From Streptomyces sp. NRRL S-37 (GTDB lineage Bacteria; Actinomycetota; Actinomycetes; Streptomycetales; Streptomycetaceae), in the NCBI RefSeq assembly GCF_000721605.1, contig NZ_JOIZ01000017.1, forward strand, positions 62,001 through 126,000: DNA of 64,000 nt. Reading direction: 5' to 3'. The translations under genes were made by a program, and so were the position numbers. Position 1 is the first letter of the stretch. Each line of letters starts with the position of its first letter. The notes beneath the pieces are model-generated. The model saw only the letters and a program-made list of their open reading frames with translations, was not told the origin of the DNA and searched no databases. This document shows positions 16,306-29,600 of the stretch, one piece after another.

Positions 16306-18747
16306 TCACGCCCGCAGCATCTCCTCCAGTTTCCGGGCCATCGACACCGCCTCCTCGGCGAGAAGAGGCGAGCCGTCCGGCAAGGTCACATAAAAAGCGT
16401 CCACCGCGTTCGCCCCCAACGTGCTCACATGCGCGCTCCGCACCCGTACCGCCGCGTCCTCCAGCGCCCGCCCGATCCGGAACAGCAGGCCCGGCGCGTC
16501 CTGCGCGCGGACCTCCAGCACCGTGGCGTGCCGGGAGGCGGCGGGGGCGACCGTCACGCGCGGCGGCGGGGCGATCATGCCCCGGCGGCGCGGGTAGGCG
16601 GCGTCCCGTTCGGCGAGGCGGGCGGCGATGTCCAGGCTGCCGTCGAGGGCGCGTACGAGGTCCGCGCGGAGCCGGGCCGCCTGGGGCAGCGAGCCGTACT
16701 CGGCGGCGACCCGCCAGTCCAGCAGCAGCACGGAGCCGTCCACGCCGTCCGGGAGGTCCACCGCCCGCAGCTCCGCGGTCCGCACGGTCAGCCGGTGCAG
16801 GGCGAGCACCCCGGCCACGGCGGGCAGCACACCCGCCTGGTCGGGTACGGCGATGCGCAGTTCCACGCCCAGGGGTTCGGGGCCGCCGGAGGGCTCGGCG
16901 GGCGGCTCGGTCTGGGCCCGCAGGGACAGCACGGGCGCACCCGTGGCGACGGCCTCGATCGCGAGGCGCTCCTGTTCCGCGGTGGGCGCGGCCTCCTCGG
17001 ACCCGTCCGGGGCGTCTCCGGAGAGCACGGCGGAGACCCGTTCGACCAGGTCGGTGACGAGCGAGGCGCGCCAGGACGACCAGGCGGCGGGCCCGGTGGC
17101 GAGGGCGTCCGCCTCGGTGAGGGCGTGCAGCAGTTCGAGGGTGCCCTGGGCGCCGACGGCGTCGGCGACCGCGCGCACCGTGGCGGGGTCCTCCAGGTCG
17201 CGCCGGGTGGCGGTCTCGACCAGCAGGAGGTGGTGGCGTACGAGGGTGGCGATCACGGTGACGTCGTGCTGGTCGAAGCCGATGCGGGCGGCCACGTCCT
17301 TGGCGATGACCTCGCCGGCCACCGAGTGGTCGCCGGGCCAGCCCTTGCCGATGTCGTGCAGCAGCGCGGCGACCAGCAGCAGGTCGGGGCGGCTGACGCG
17401 GCGGGTGAACGCGGAGGCGCGTACGGCGGTCTCGATGAGGTGCCGGTCGACGGTCCACAGATGCACGGCGTTGCGCTGCGGACGGCAGCGCACCCGGTCC
17501 CAGTCCGGCAGCAGCAGGCTGACCAGGCCCTCCGCCTCCAGCGCCTCCCAGACCTCGACGGTGGGGCGGCCGGAGCCCAGCAGGGTCACGAGCTGTTCCC
17601 GTGCCTCGGCGGGCCAGGGCGTGGGCAGGGGGCGTGCGCCGGTGGCCATGCGCCGTGCGGCGTGCAGGGAGAGCGGGAGTCCGGCCTGGGCGGCGGCGGC
17701 CGCGGCGCGCAGGGGGAGCACGGGGTCGCGTTCGGGGCGCGCCGCGCGGGCGAGCACCACCTCGCCGTCCTGTTCCACGACCCCTTCGGCCAGCGGGGAG
17801 CGCTCGGGCGCCGGCTTCCCGCCGCCCCACATGGCGCGCAGCCGGGGCCGCACCGCGCGGGAGCGCAGGACGCGGCCGACTTCGCGCCAGGTGACGTCAC
17901 CGGCGTAGGCGATGACCCGCGCGGCCTCGTAGACCTGCCGCAGCAGCACGTCCGCGTCGAGCACGCCCAGTTCGGCCGCGACCTGGTCCTGTTCCTGGAG
18001 CGCGAGCCGGTCGGTGGCCCGCCCGGTCGTCAGGTGCAGGGCGTCCCGTACGTCGAGGAGCCGGCGGCGGGCGTCGGCGAGGCCCTCGCGCGGGGCGTCG
18101 GCGAGCCAGGAGGCGGCCACGGCACGCAGGGCGGTGGCGTCGCGCAGTCCGCCGCGGGCCTCCTTGAGGTCGGGTTCCAGGAGGTACTGCAGTTCGCCCT
18201 GGCGTTCGGCACGTTCCTCGCACAGCTCCCGCAGGGCGGGGAGGCGTTTCGGCGCCTGGTTGCGCCAGTCGGCGAGGACCGCCGTGCGCAGGGCGGTGGT
18301 GAGACCGAGGTCGCCGGCGATGTGCCGGGCGTCGAGGAGTCCGAGCTGCACCTTGAGGTCCTCGCCCGCGGTCCTGCGGGCCTCGGCCGGGGTGCGGACG
18401 GAGTGGTCGAGGGCGAGGCCCAGGTCCCAGACGGGGTACCAGAGGCGGTCCGCGAGGGCGGCGACCGCGTCGGGGGCGGTGCCGTCGTGCAGCAGGAGCA
18501 GGTCGAGGTCGCTGCGCGGGGAGAGTTCCGCGCGTCCGTAGCCGCCCACGGCGACCAGGGAGACTCCGCGCGCCTCCTGCGCGCCCGCCGCGAACAGTCC
18601 GCCGAGCCAGTCGTCGGTGAGGTCCGCGAGGGCACTGCGGCGCGGCGGCCCGGACCGCGCCTCCTCGGTGAGGAGGCGCAGCCGGGCCGCCGCGTAGCCG
18701 CCGGGTCCCGAGTCCTCTGCTTCTTTCGTCACGTCCGTACTCGTCAC
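16306..18747 (-). CDS. glnD: PII nucleotidylyltransferase GlnD
   Basis: 813 aa from a GTG 23 nt after glnK. The nucleotidyltransferase active site is VAVGGYGRAELSPRSDLDLL (about 66-85, GG...DxD). An HD domain follows, with ALLHDIGKGWPGDHS (about 465-480). Two C-terminal ACT domains complete the usual GlnD layout (VEL...PDQAGVLP and RAQDAPGLLFRIG). In Streptomyces this enzyme adenylylates rather than uridylylates GlnK; that is knowledge from S. coelicolor, not visible in sequence. Third gene of the nitrogen operon amtB-glnK-glnD. Confidence 0.95.
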   Translation of the reverse strand: MTSTDVTKEAEDSGPGGYAAARLRLLTEEARSGPPRRSALADLTDDWLGGLFAAGAQEARGVSLVAVGGYGRAELSPRSDLDLLLLHDGTAPDAVAALADRLWYPVWDLGLALDHSVRTPAEARRTAGEDLKVQLGLLDARHIAGDLGLTTALRTAVLADWRNQAPKRLPALRELCEERAERQGELQYLLEPDLKEARGGLRDATALRAVAASWLADAPREGLADARRRLLDVRDALHLTTGRATDRLALQEQDQVAAELGVLDADVLLRQVYEAARVIAYAGDVTWREVGRVLRSRAVRPRLRAMWGGGKPAPERSPLAEGVVEQDGEVVLARAARPERDPVLPLRAAAAAAQAGLPLSLHAARRMATGARPLPTPWPAEAREQLVTLLGSGRPTVEVWEALEAEGLVSLLLPDWDRVRCRPQRNAVHLWTVDRHLIETAVRASAFTRRVSRPDLLLVAALLHDIGKGWPGDHSVAGEVIAKDVAARIGFDQHDVTVIATLVRHHLLLVETATRRDLEDPATVRAVADAVGAQGTLELLHALTEADALATGPAAWSSWRASLVTDLVERVSAVLSGDAPDGSEEAAPTAEQERLAIEAVATGAPVLSLRAQTEPPAEPSGGPEPLGVELRIAVPDQAGVLPAVAGVLALHRLTVRTAELRAVDLPDGVDGSVLLLDWRVAAEYGSLPQAARLRADLVRALDGSLDIAARLAERDAAYPRRRGMIAPPPRVTVAPAASRHATVLEVRAQDAPGLLFRIGRALEDAAVRVRSAHVSTLGANAVDAFYVTLPDGSPLLAEEAVSMARKLEEMLRA

Positions 18748-18770
18748 CCGGCGGCTCCCGTTCTCGTGTG

Positions 18771-22290
<3,520 letters not shown>

Positions 22291-22736
22291 TGGAACGCCC
22301 CCATCCCTGAAGACCACTTGTCGCCGATTGCGCCAAGCCCTATCAGAATGCCGGTCATCGGGGCCGCCCGTCCGACGATTGTCACCCTTCGAACGGAAAG
22401 CCGAGTTGCCTCCGGCATACCCACGAGTGCATGTGCCCCAAGAAGCCGTGCACACAAAGTAACCCTACGATCACCCGTCCCACCATGGCGGAACCGCAAT
22501 CGCCACCATTCGCCACCCCTTCGAATGAACTCACCGTTGCCGTCCCGCGATTCACTTGACACCGGACAGCCAAGAGTGGATGCAGCGATGCACCGAGGGG
22601 CGCACATCGCCGGACGCACCACCCTGGGCGCTTCGAAGCGCCGGTTGAGCGGAACGACGCCGGGAAGCTGGAAACAGAGAGTCACTTTCCGCGTTCGCTA
22701 CGTGACCACCGGTACGTCGGACCCGTTGGAGGGGGC
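22291..22736. other. 446-nt divergent interval between nsdA and the Prim-Pol-like gene
   Basis: GC content is clearly lower than in the flanking genes, as expected for promoters of both. A TTGACA-like box lies near 22555 on the plus strand but no clear -10 is found at normal spacing. No gene or repeat recognised. Confidence 0.5.
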
Positions 22737-23402
22737 ATGGGCTTCACGATCGGCATCAGTCGGGGCATCCGCGACATCCGGTCCGGTTCGCGTCGCCGGA
22801 GCCGCTCCTCGGACGGCACCGTCGTGGCGGAGTACACCGGGCTGTGGGGCTGGGACGTGGTGCCGGGCGTCCGGGCCGCCGCGGGCACCTGCTCCTGCGG
22901 CCGCGCCGACTGCCGGGCACCGGGCGCGCATCCGCTGGACCACGCGCCGGTGATCCGCGCCGGGGCTCCGCTGGACGAGGTGACCGCGGTCTGGTCGGAG
23001 TTCCCGGGGGCCTCGCTGATGCTGCCGGTCGGGCGGGCGTTCGACGTGATCGAGGTCGCGGAGGCCGCCGGACGCCACGCCCTGGCCCGGCTGGAGCGCA
23101 TGGGCCTGCCGGTCGGCCCGGTCACCGCCACCCCGGACGGCCGCGCCCACTTCCTCGTCGCCCCCGGCGCCGCCGCCGCGCTCCCCGACCTGCTCTACCG
23201 CATGGGCTGGGACGTCCCGGCCGCCCTGGACCTGCGCGGCCTCGGACCCGGCACGCACATCACGGCACCCCCGTCCGACCGAGGCGGCCTGGGCCCGGTC
23301 CGCTGGCTCCGCTCCCCCGCCCTGGACTCGGCGACCCGCCCGCCGGAGGCCCGCCTGCTGCTGGGCACGCTGGCGTACGTGGCGCACCGGTCGGGGACGT
23401 AA
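22737..23402 (+). CDS. Bifunctional DNA primase/polymerase (Prim-Pol) domain protein
   Basis: 221 aa from ATG with a GGAGGGGG Shine-Dalgarno-like run. The Prim-Pol signature elements are weak but visible: a zinc-knuckle-like CSCGRADCRAPGAHP (about 52-66), a VWSEFPGASLMLPVGRAFDVIEV strand pair, and a TPDGRAHFLVAPG segment. The domain occurs alone here, with no helicase or replicase part, so a role in replication is not implied; stand-alone copies are common next to nsdA in Streptomyces. Function unknown. Confidence 0.75.
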   Translation: MGFTIGISRGIRDIRSGSRRRSRSSDGTVVAEYTGLWGWDVVPGVRAAAGTCSCGRADCRAPGAHPLDHAPVIRAGAPLDEVTAVWSEFPGASLMLPVGRAFDVIEVAEAAGRHALARLERMGLPVGPVTATPDGRAHFLVAPGAAAALPDLLYRMGWDVPAALDLRGLGPGTHITAPPSDRGGLGPVRWLRSPALDSATRPPEARLLLGTLAYVAHRSGT

Positions 23403-23458
23403 CCGCCGCCCCCGCCCTTTCCCGCGGGCGGTCCCCTCAGTGCTTCAAGGACCTGAGA

Positions 23459-23556
23459 GGTACCCCCAGGGCGATGGGGGTCCCCGCCCGGGCGAAGCCG
23501 GGAGTGGGGGAGGCACCCCGCAAGCGCCGGGCAGCGCGAACCACCCCCGGCCCGCC
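23459..23556. repeat. Interspersed GC-rich repeat, copy B (inverted)
   Basis: Reverse complement of the copies at 12258 and 43781: GCCCGGCGCTTGCGGGGTGC preceded by the GGCCGGGGGTGG part. Also has the GGTACCCCCAG-type hairpin. It lies between the Prim-Pol gene and ftsY, and may serve as their terminator. Confidence 0.8.
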
Positions 23557-23660
23557 CCTACGCCGGGGCACCCCCGGACAGGGCGAAGCGCCCGTCCCCC
23601 GAGAGGGCGGGCGCTTCTTCGCGTCTGCCGAATCCGTCCGACGGAGCCGGAGTCAGGGCC

Positions 23661-24863
23661 TCACTCCCCGATCAGGGCATCCACGAACGCCTCCGGCTCG
23701 AACGGCGCCAGATCGTCCGCCCCCTCACCGAGCCCGATCAGCTTGACCGGCACACCCAGCTCACGCTGCACGGCGATCACGATGCCGCCCTTGGCCGTAC
23801 CGTCCAGCTTGGTGAGCACGATGCCGGTGATGTCGACGACCTCGGCGAACACCCGCGCCTGGACCAGACCGTTCTGCCCGGTGGTGGCGTCGAGCACGAG
23901 CAGCACCTCGTCCAGCGGGGCCTGCTTCTCCACGACCCGCTTGACCTTGCCGAGCTCGTCCATGAGGCCGGTCTTGGTGTGCAGCCGCCCCGCGGTGTCG
24001 ATGAGCACGGCGTCGGCGGCCATCTCCTTGCCCTCCTTGACCGCGTCGAACGCGACGGAGGCGGGGTCACCGCCCTCCGGGCCGCGCACGGTGTGGGCGC
24101 CGACCCGCTCGCCCCAGGTCTGCAGCTGGTCGGCGGCGGCGGCACGGAAGGTGTCGGCGGCGCCGAGCACGACGGTGTTGCCGTCGGCGACCAGGACGCG
24201 GGCGAGCTTGCCGGTGGTGGTGGTCTTGCCGGTGCCGTTGACGCCGACGACCATCACGATGCCGGGGCCGCCGGCCGCGTTCTCGGTGTGCACGGTGCGG
24301 TCCATCCGGGGACCGACCAGCGTGATCAGCTCCTCGCGGAGCAGTCCGCGCAGCTCCTCGGGGGTGCGGGTGCCGAGCACCTTCACGCGCTCGCGCAGCC
24401 GCTCGACCAGCTCCTGGGTGGGCTGCACACCGACGTCGGCGGTGAGCAGGGTGTCCTCGATCTCCTCCCAGGTGTCCTCGTCGAGGTGTTCGCGGGACAG
24501 CAGGACGAGCAGGCCCTTGCCCAGGGCGTTCTGCGAACGGGAGAGACGGGCCCGCAGCCGGACCAGACGGCCGGCGGTGGGCTCCGGGATCTCGATCTCG
24601 GGAGCCTCGGCGGCGGGCGGTTCCTCGATGACGACGGGACCCGCGCCCGCCGGAAGATCAACCTCCTCTATGGTGCGCCGCGGTTCCTCCCGCGGCGTCT
24701 CGGCCTCTTCGCCGACGTGCGGTTCGGCCGGAGGGGCGGTGATGTCGGGCGCGGCGGGCGGCGGCGGGGGCAGCGGCTTCTTGCGCCGGCTGCCGACGAT
24801 GAGCCCGCCGAGCGCGCCGAGCACGACCACGGCGATGACTACAGCAAGGATGACGATGTCCAT
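23661..24863 (-). CDS. ftsY: Signal recognition particle receptor FtsY
   Basis: 400 aa. An N-terminal membrane segment (MDIVILAVVIAVVVLGALGG, about 1-22) precedes an acidic Pro/Glu-rich A-domain and the NG domain. G1 is GVNGTGKTTTTGKLAR (about 206-221), with DTAGRLHTKTGLMDEL, TKLDGTAKGG and GLGEGADDLAPF near the C-terminus. The direct N-terminal membrane anchor is typical of actinobacterial FtsY. Partner of Ffh in this window. Confidence 0.97.
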   Translation of the reverse strand: MDIVILAVVIAVVVLGALGGLIVGSRRKKPLPPPPPAAPDITAPPAEPHVGEEAETPREEPRRTIEEVDLPAGAGPVVIEEPPAAEAPEIEIPEPTAGRLVRLRARLSRSQNALGKGLLVLLSREHLDEDTWEEIEDTLLTADVGVQPTQELVERLRERVKVLGTRTPEELRGLLREELITLVGPRMDRTVHTENAAGGPGIVMVVGVNGTGKTTTTGKLARVLVADGNTVVLGAADTFRAAAADQLQTWGERVGAHTVRGPEGGDPASVAFDAVKEGKEMAADAVLIDTAGRLHTKTGLMDELGKVKRVVEKQAPLDEVLLVLDATTGQNGLVQARVFAEVVDITGIVLTKLDGTAKGGIVIAVQRELGVPVKLIGLGEGADDLAPFEPEAFVDALIGE

Positions 24864-24960
24864 AACAGCCCCAGTATGGCGTGACCTCCCACGAGGCCGT
24901 TCGTTCTACGCGCGGGACCCGCGGAGGCACGCCCGGCACCCGGTCCCCGGGGAGAACACG

Positions 24961-24999
24961 CCGCCGCCCTCGCCCGGGTGACCCGGGCGAGGGCGGCGG
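24961..24999. terminator. Terminator downstream of glcP
   Basis: Arms of 19 nt (24961-24979 and 24981-24999) around a single G form a near-perfect GC palindrome between glcP and ftsY. Confidence 0.8.
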
Positions 25000-25066
25000 T
25001 GAGGGGACGAGGAGAGGGACAGCGGGGACTTGGGTCCTTCTCCCCGGACTCGGGAGGGCCGTCGGC

Positions 25067-26485
25067 TCAGCCCATCTCCTCCAGCCTCTTTCCCTTCGTC
25101 TCCTTCACGAACTTCAGGACGAACGGGATGGAGAGCGCGGCGAAGACCGTGTAGATCACGTAGGTGACCGACAGGTTCCAGTCGGCCAGCGAGGGGAAGC
25201 TCGCGGTGATGGCCCAGTTGGCGACCCACTGCGCGGCGGCGGCGACACCGAGGGCGGCGGCGCGGATCCGGTTGGGGAACATCTCGCCGAGCATGACCCA
25301 GACGACCACGCCCCAGGACAGGGCGAAGAAGAGGACGAAGACGTGCGCGGCGATCAGGGCGACCCAGCCCTGGGTGGCGGGCAACTGGCCGTCGACGAGG
25401 TCGGCGGAGAAGGCCCAGGCCTCCAGCGCCAGGCCGATCACCATGCCGACGGAGCCGATGACCGCGAGCGGCTTGCGGCCGATGCGGTCGACGAAGATCA
25501 TCGCGATGACGGTGCCGACGATGTTGATGATCGACGTGGTGAAGGAGTAGAGGAAGGAGTCCGTCGGGTCGACGCCGACCGACTGCCACAGCGTCGAGGA
25601 GTAGTAGAACGCGACGTTGATGCCGACGAACTGCTGGAACACCGACAGGCCGATGCCGATCCAGACGATCGGCTTGAAGAAGAAGCTGCCGCCGAGCAGG
25701 TCCTTGAAGCTGGACTTCTCCTCGCGGTGCATCGCCGACTCGATCTCGGTGACGCGGGCGGTCAGGTCGATGTCCTTGCCCTCGACCTCTTCGAGGATCT
25801 GCCGGGCGCGCTCGTGCTTGCCCACCGAGATCAGGTAGCGCGGGGACTCGGGGATGGCGAAGGAGAGCAGGCCGTAGAGGACGGCCGGGATCACCATGAC
25901 GCCGAGCATGACCTGCCAGGCCTCCAGGCCCATCAGCTCACCGCGCTGGTCGCCGTCGGCGGCGTTGAGGATGCCCCAGTTGACCAGCTGCGAGACGGCG
26001 ATGCCGACGACGATCGCGGCCTGCTGGAAGGAGCCGAGCCGGCCGCGGTAGGCGGGCGGGGCGACCTCGGCGATGTAGGCCGGGCCGATGACGGAGGCCA
26101 TGCCGATGGCGAAGCCGCCGACGATCCGCCAGAAGGCGAGGTCCCACAGGGCGAAGGGCAGCGCGGAGCCGACGGCGCTGATGGTGAACAGGACCGCGGC
26201 GATCTGCATGCACCGGATGCGGCCGATGCGGTCGGCTATGCGGCCGGCGGTCGCGGCGCCGATGGCGCAGCCGATCAGGGCGACGGCGATGACCTGGGCG
26301 AGCGCGGCGGAGCCGATGTCGTAGCGGTCGCGGATGGCCTCGACGGCGCCGTTGATCACGGAGCTGTCGTAGCCGAAGAGGAAACCGCCCATGGCGGCCG
26401 CCGCCGCGATGAAGATGACGTGCCCGAGATGTTCGGGGTGAGCCGTCCTGGCTCCTGACTTCTGTGCCTGCGCTGTGCTGGTCAC
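25067..26485 (-). CDS. glcP: Glucose permease (MFS sugar:proton symporter)
   Basis: 472 aa from a GTG with GAGGAG 5 nt upstream, the length known for Streptomyces GlcP. Twelve membrane segments; sugar-porter signatures are visible: GRIADRIGRIR in loop 2-3, PESPRYLISVGK, QQFVGINVAFYYS in helix 7, and RIGRKPL. Streptomyces GlcP is the main glucose uptake protein. The promoter region contains a palindrome overlapping a -35 box. Substrate call is by family, so confidence is a little lower. Confidence 0.9.
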   Translation of the reverse strand: MTSTAQAQKSGARTAHPEHLGHVIFIAAAAAMGGFLFGYDSSVINGAVEAIRDRYDIGSAALAQVIAVALIGCAIGAATAGRIADRIGRIRCMQIAAVLFTISAVGSALPFALWDLAFWRIVGGFAIGMASVIGPAYIAEVAPPAYRGRLGSFQQAAIVVGIAVSQLVNWGILNAADGDQRGELMGLEAWQVMLGVMVIPAVLYGLLSFAIPESPRYLISVGKHERARQILEEVEGKDIDLTARVTEIESAMHREEKSSFKDLLGGSFFFKPIVWIGIGLSVFQQFVGINVAFYYSSTLWQSVGVDPTDSFLYSFTTSIINIVGTVIAMIFVDRIGRKPLAVIGSVGMVIGLALEAWAFSADLVDGQLPATQGWVALIAAHVFVLFFALSWGVVVWVMLGEMFPNRIRAAALGVAAAAQWVANWAITASFPSLADWNLSVTYVIYTVFAALSIPFVLKFVKETKGKRLEEMG

Positions 26486-26544
26486 GTGTACTCCTCGGGC
26501 CACCGGCAACATCGCCGGATGGGGGTCAGCCCTTCGAGGTCCAG

Positions 26545-26563
26545 CTGAAGGTACCTGAAGGTA
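26545..26563 (-). promoter_or_regulatory. Direct repeat in the glcP leader
   Basis: CTGAAGGTA occurs twice (26545-26553 and 26555-26563), 10 bp apart, so a regulator may bind on one DNA face. It lies about 60 nt upstream of the glcP start and 16 nt downstream of the -10. Confidence 0.4.
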
Positions 26564-26578
26564 AAAACAACATTGCAG

Positions 26579-26606
26579 AGACTATGCCTTCAACTTTTGA
26601 AGTCAA
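26579..26606 (-). promoter_or_regulatory. Candidate glcP promoter with an overlapping palindrome
   Basis: On the minus strand TTGACT-N16-TAGTCT matches a sigma-70 (HrdB-type) promoter. CTTCAA-N3-TTGAAG (26588-26602) overlaps the -35/spacer, consistent with a repressor site. AT content is unusually high for this genome. Confidence 0.6.
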
Positions 26607-26678
26607 TAGGCCGTGTGCTGTGAGTTTTAAGACGTGAGGAAGTAAAGATCGTTCAGGACTTGAAGATTGTGTGCCGGT

Positions 26679-29600
26679 CTAGCGGAGCCGCTGGCTGATG
26701 ACCTTGGACACACCGTCGCCCTGCATGGAGACGCCGTAGAGCGCGTCGGCGACCTCCATGGTGCGCTTCTGGTGCGTGATCACGATCAGCTGCGAGACCT
26801 CCTGCAGCTCCTGCATGATCCGGATCAGCCGCTGGAGGTTGGTGTCGTCGAGGGCGGCCTCGACCTCGTCCATGACGTAGAACGGACTGGGCCGGGCCTT
26901 GAAGATCGCCACGAGCATCGCCACGGCGGTCAGCGACCGCTCGCCGCCCGAGAGCAGGGAGAGCCGCTTGACCTTCTTGCCGGGCGGACGCGCCTCGACG
27001 TCCACGCCCGTGGTGAGCATGTTGTCGGGGTCGGTCAGCACCAGCCGTCCCTCACCGCCCGGGAACAGCCGGGAGAAGACGCCCTCGAACTCGCGCGCGG
27101 TGTCCCGGTAGGCCTCGGTGAAGACCTGCTCGACGCGCTCGTCGACCTCCTTGACGACCTGGAGCAGATCCGCGCGGGTCTTCTTCAGGTCCGCCAGCTG
27201 CTCGCTGAGGAACCGGTGGCGTTCCTCCAGTGCCGCGAACTCCTCCAGGGCGAGCGGGTTCACCTTGCCGAGCTGCTGGTAGGCGCGCTCGGCGGCCTTC
27301 AGGCGCTTCTCCTGCTCGGCCCGTACGAAGGGCCGGGGCCTGTTGCGCGGGTGCTCGGGGTCCTCCGGCAGCTCCTCGCCCTCGGCGGGGGGCGAGGGCG
27401 GCACCGGCTGGTGCGGTCCGTACTCCGACACCAGCCCGGCCGGTTCCACACCCAGTTCCTCCAGCGCCTTGGTCTCCAGCTGCTCCATCCGCAGCCGTTT
27501 CTCGGCGCCGAGTACCTCGCCCCGGTGAACTGAATCCGTCAACTTGTCGAGTTCCGCCTTGAGATCGCGCCCCTCGGCGCGGGCGCGGGCGAGTTCCCGC
27601 TCGCGGCGGGCCTTGGCGGTGTCGGCGGCGGTGCGCTCCTGGTCGGCGCGGGCGAGGGAGACCTCGACGTGCGCGAGGAGGGTGCGGGCGCCGGCGGCGA
27701 CGGCCCCGGCGACTTCCGCCTCGTGGCGCAGCCGGGCCCGGCGCTGTTCGGCACGCGCGCGTGCCTCGCGTTCCGCGCGGGCGGCCCGTTCGAGGGAGTC
27801 GGCCCGTCCGGCGAGCCCCTTGACCCGTTCCTCGTGCGTACGGGCCTGGAGGCGGGCCTCCATCTCGGTCTGGCGGGCGTTGGCCCCGTCGGCGGCGAGC
27901 CGGTCGCGTACGGAGGTGTCGGGCTCCTCCTCGAACGGCGCCTCCTCGGCGACGGCGAGCCGCTCGGCGAGTTCCTCGACGTCGACGAGCGCCTTGTCGA
28001 GGGCTTCCTGCGCCCGGGCCGCGGCGGCTTCGGCCCGCTCGGCCTCCCCGGCGGCACCGCGTGCCTGGCCGGCGAGCCGGCCGAGCCGCTGGGCGACGGA
28101 GGACTTCTCCCGGTCCGCGGCCCGGCGCCGCTCCCCGAGTTCCTCGACGAGGGCCGCGCACTCCCGGCGCCGGCCGGTGGCCGCCTCCTGCGCCTCGGCC
28201 AGCTCCGCGCAGCGTATGGCCAGCTCCGCCAGCTCGGCGGCGGCCTCGTCCACGGACGCCTGTATTTCCAGCAGGCTGGGGGCGCCCGCGGAACCGCCCT
28301 GCGCGAAGTGGGCGCCGAGCAGGTCGCCCTCGGCGGTGACGGCGGTGAGGCCGGGGTGGGCGCCGACGACTTCCTCCGCGTCCTCCAGGGTGCCGACGAC
28401 GACGACGCGGTGCAGCAGCCGTCGCACGGCCGGCATGAGCTCGGGGGGTCCGCTGACTAGGTGTTCGGCGGGGAGGGCGGCCGCGGGTGTGCCGGCGGCC
28501 GCGGGTTCGTCGGCGGCCGCGGGTTCGCTGTGGTCGGTCGCGCGGTTCCCCGCGCCCCTCGGGGGCGCTGCTTCGGCTGCTTCCGCCAGGAGGAGGGTCA
28601 CCCGGCCCGCGTCCTGTTTGCGCAGGAGACGGATCGCCTCGGCCGCGGCGGACGGTGAGGTGACCGCGAGGGCGTCCGCCACCGCGCCGAACGCGGCCGC
28701 GAGCGGTACCTCGTAGCCGGGCGTCACCGTCAGCAGTTCCGCGGCCGGACCCAGCAACCCCGTGAGGCGGTCCTTCGCGCTCAGCAGCGCACCGGTGCCG
28801 TCCTTGCGGCGCAGGCCGAGGGCGAGGGCCTCGTGGCGGGCCCGGGTCGCCGCGCGGCCGCGTTCGGCGGCGGTGGCCGCCTCACGGGCGGCGGTGAGGG
28901 CGGCCTCCGCGTCCGCGAGCCGCCGTTTGGCGGCATCGTGCAGCTCGGCGAGTTCCGCGTCGTCCGCGTCGAGGCCGTCGACCTCGGCCTGGAGGGCCTC
29001 GTACTCCTCCTGCGCGGCGACGGCCCGCTCCCGGGCCTCGTCCCGGGCGACGGCCAGCCGTTCGATCTCCGCCTGGGCGGCGGCGGCACGCGAACGGGCC
29101 GCGCCCACTTGTCCCGTGAGCCGGGCGAGCCCCTCGCGCCGGTCGGCGATGGCCCGCGCGGCGTCCTTCAGCCGCCGTTCCTCCTGGGCGAGTTCGCGTT
29201 CCAGCTCCGCGCGGTGGGCGACGGTGTCCTCCAGGGCGCGTTCGGCCGCCTCCAGGGCGGCCTCCAGTTCGGCCTCCTGTTCTCGGACGCGGGCGGCCTC
29301 GCGCTCCATGTCCTCCGGGTCCCGGCCGCGCCGCTCCTCGGGGGGCGCGGAGGTCGCGCTCTGCACGCGCGCGTCGGCCAGCGAGATCGTGCCGCGCACC
29401 CGTTCGGCGAGCTGGGAGAGCTCGTACCAGGTCTGCTGGGCGCTGTGCAGCCGCGGGGCGAGCCGGCGTACCTCGTCCTCCAGGTGGGCCTCGTGCCGGA
29501 GGGCCTTCCCCAGCTCGGCCTCGGCCGCCTCCTTGCGCTCCTTGAGGGCGGCCTCGTCGGCGATCTCGGCCCGCAGTGCCTCGCGCAGCCGTACGAGATC

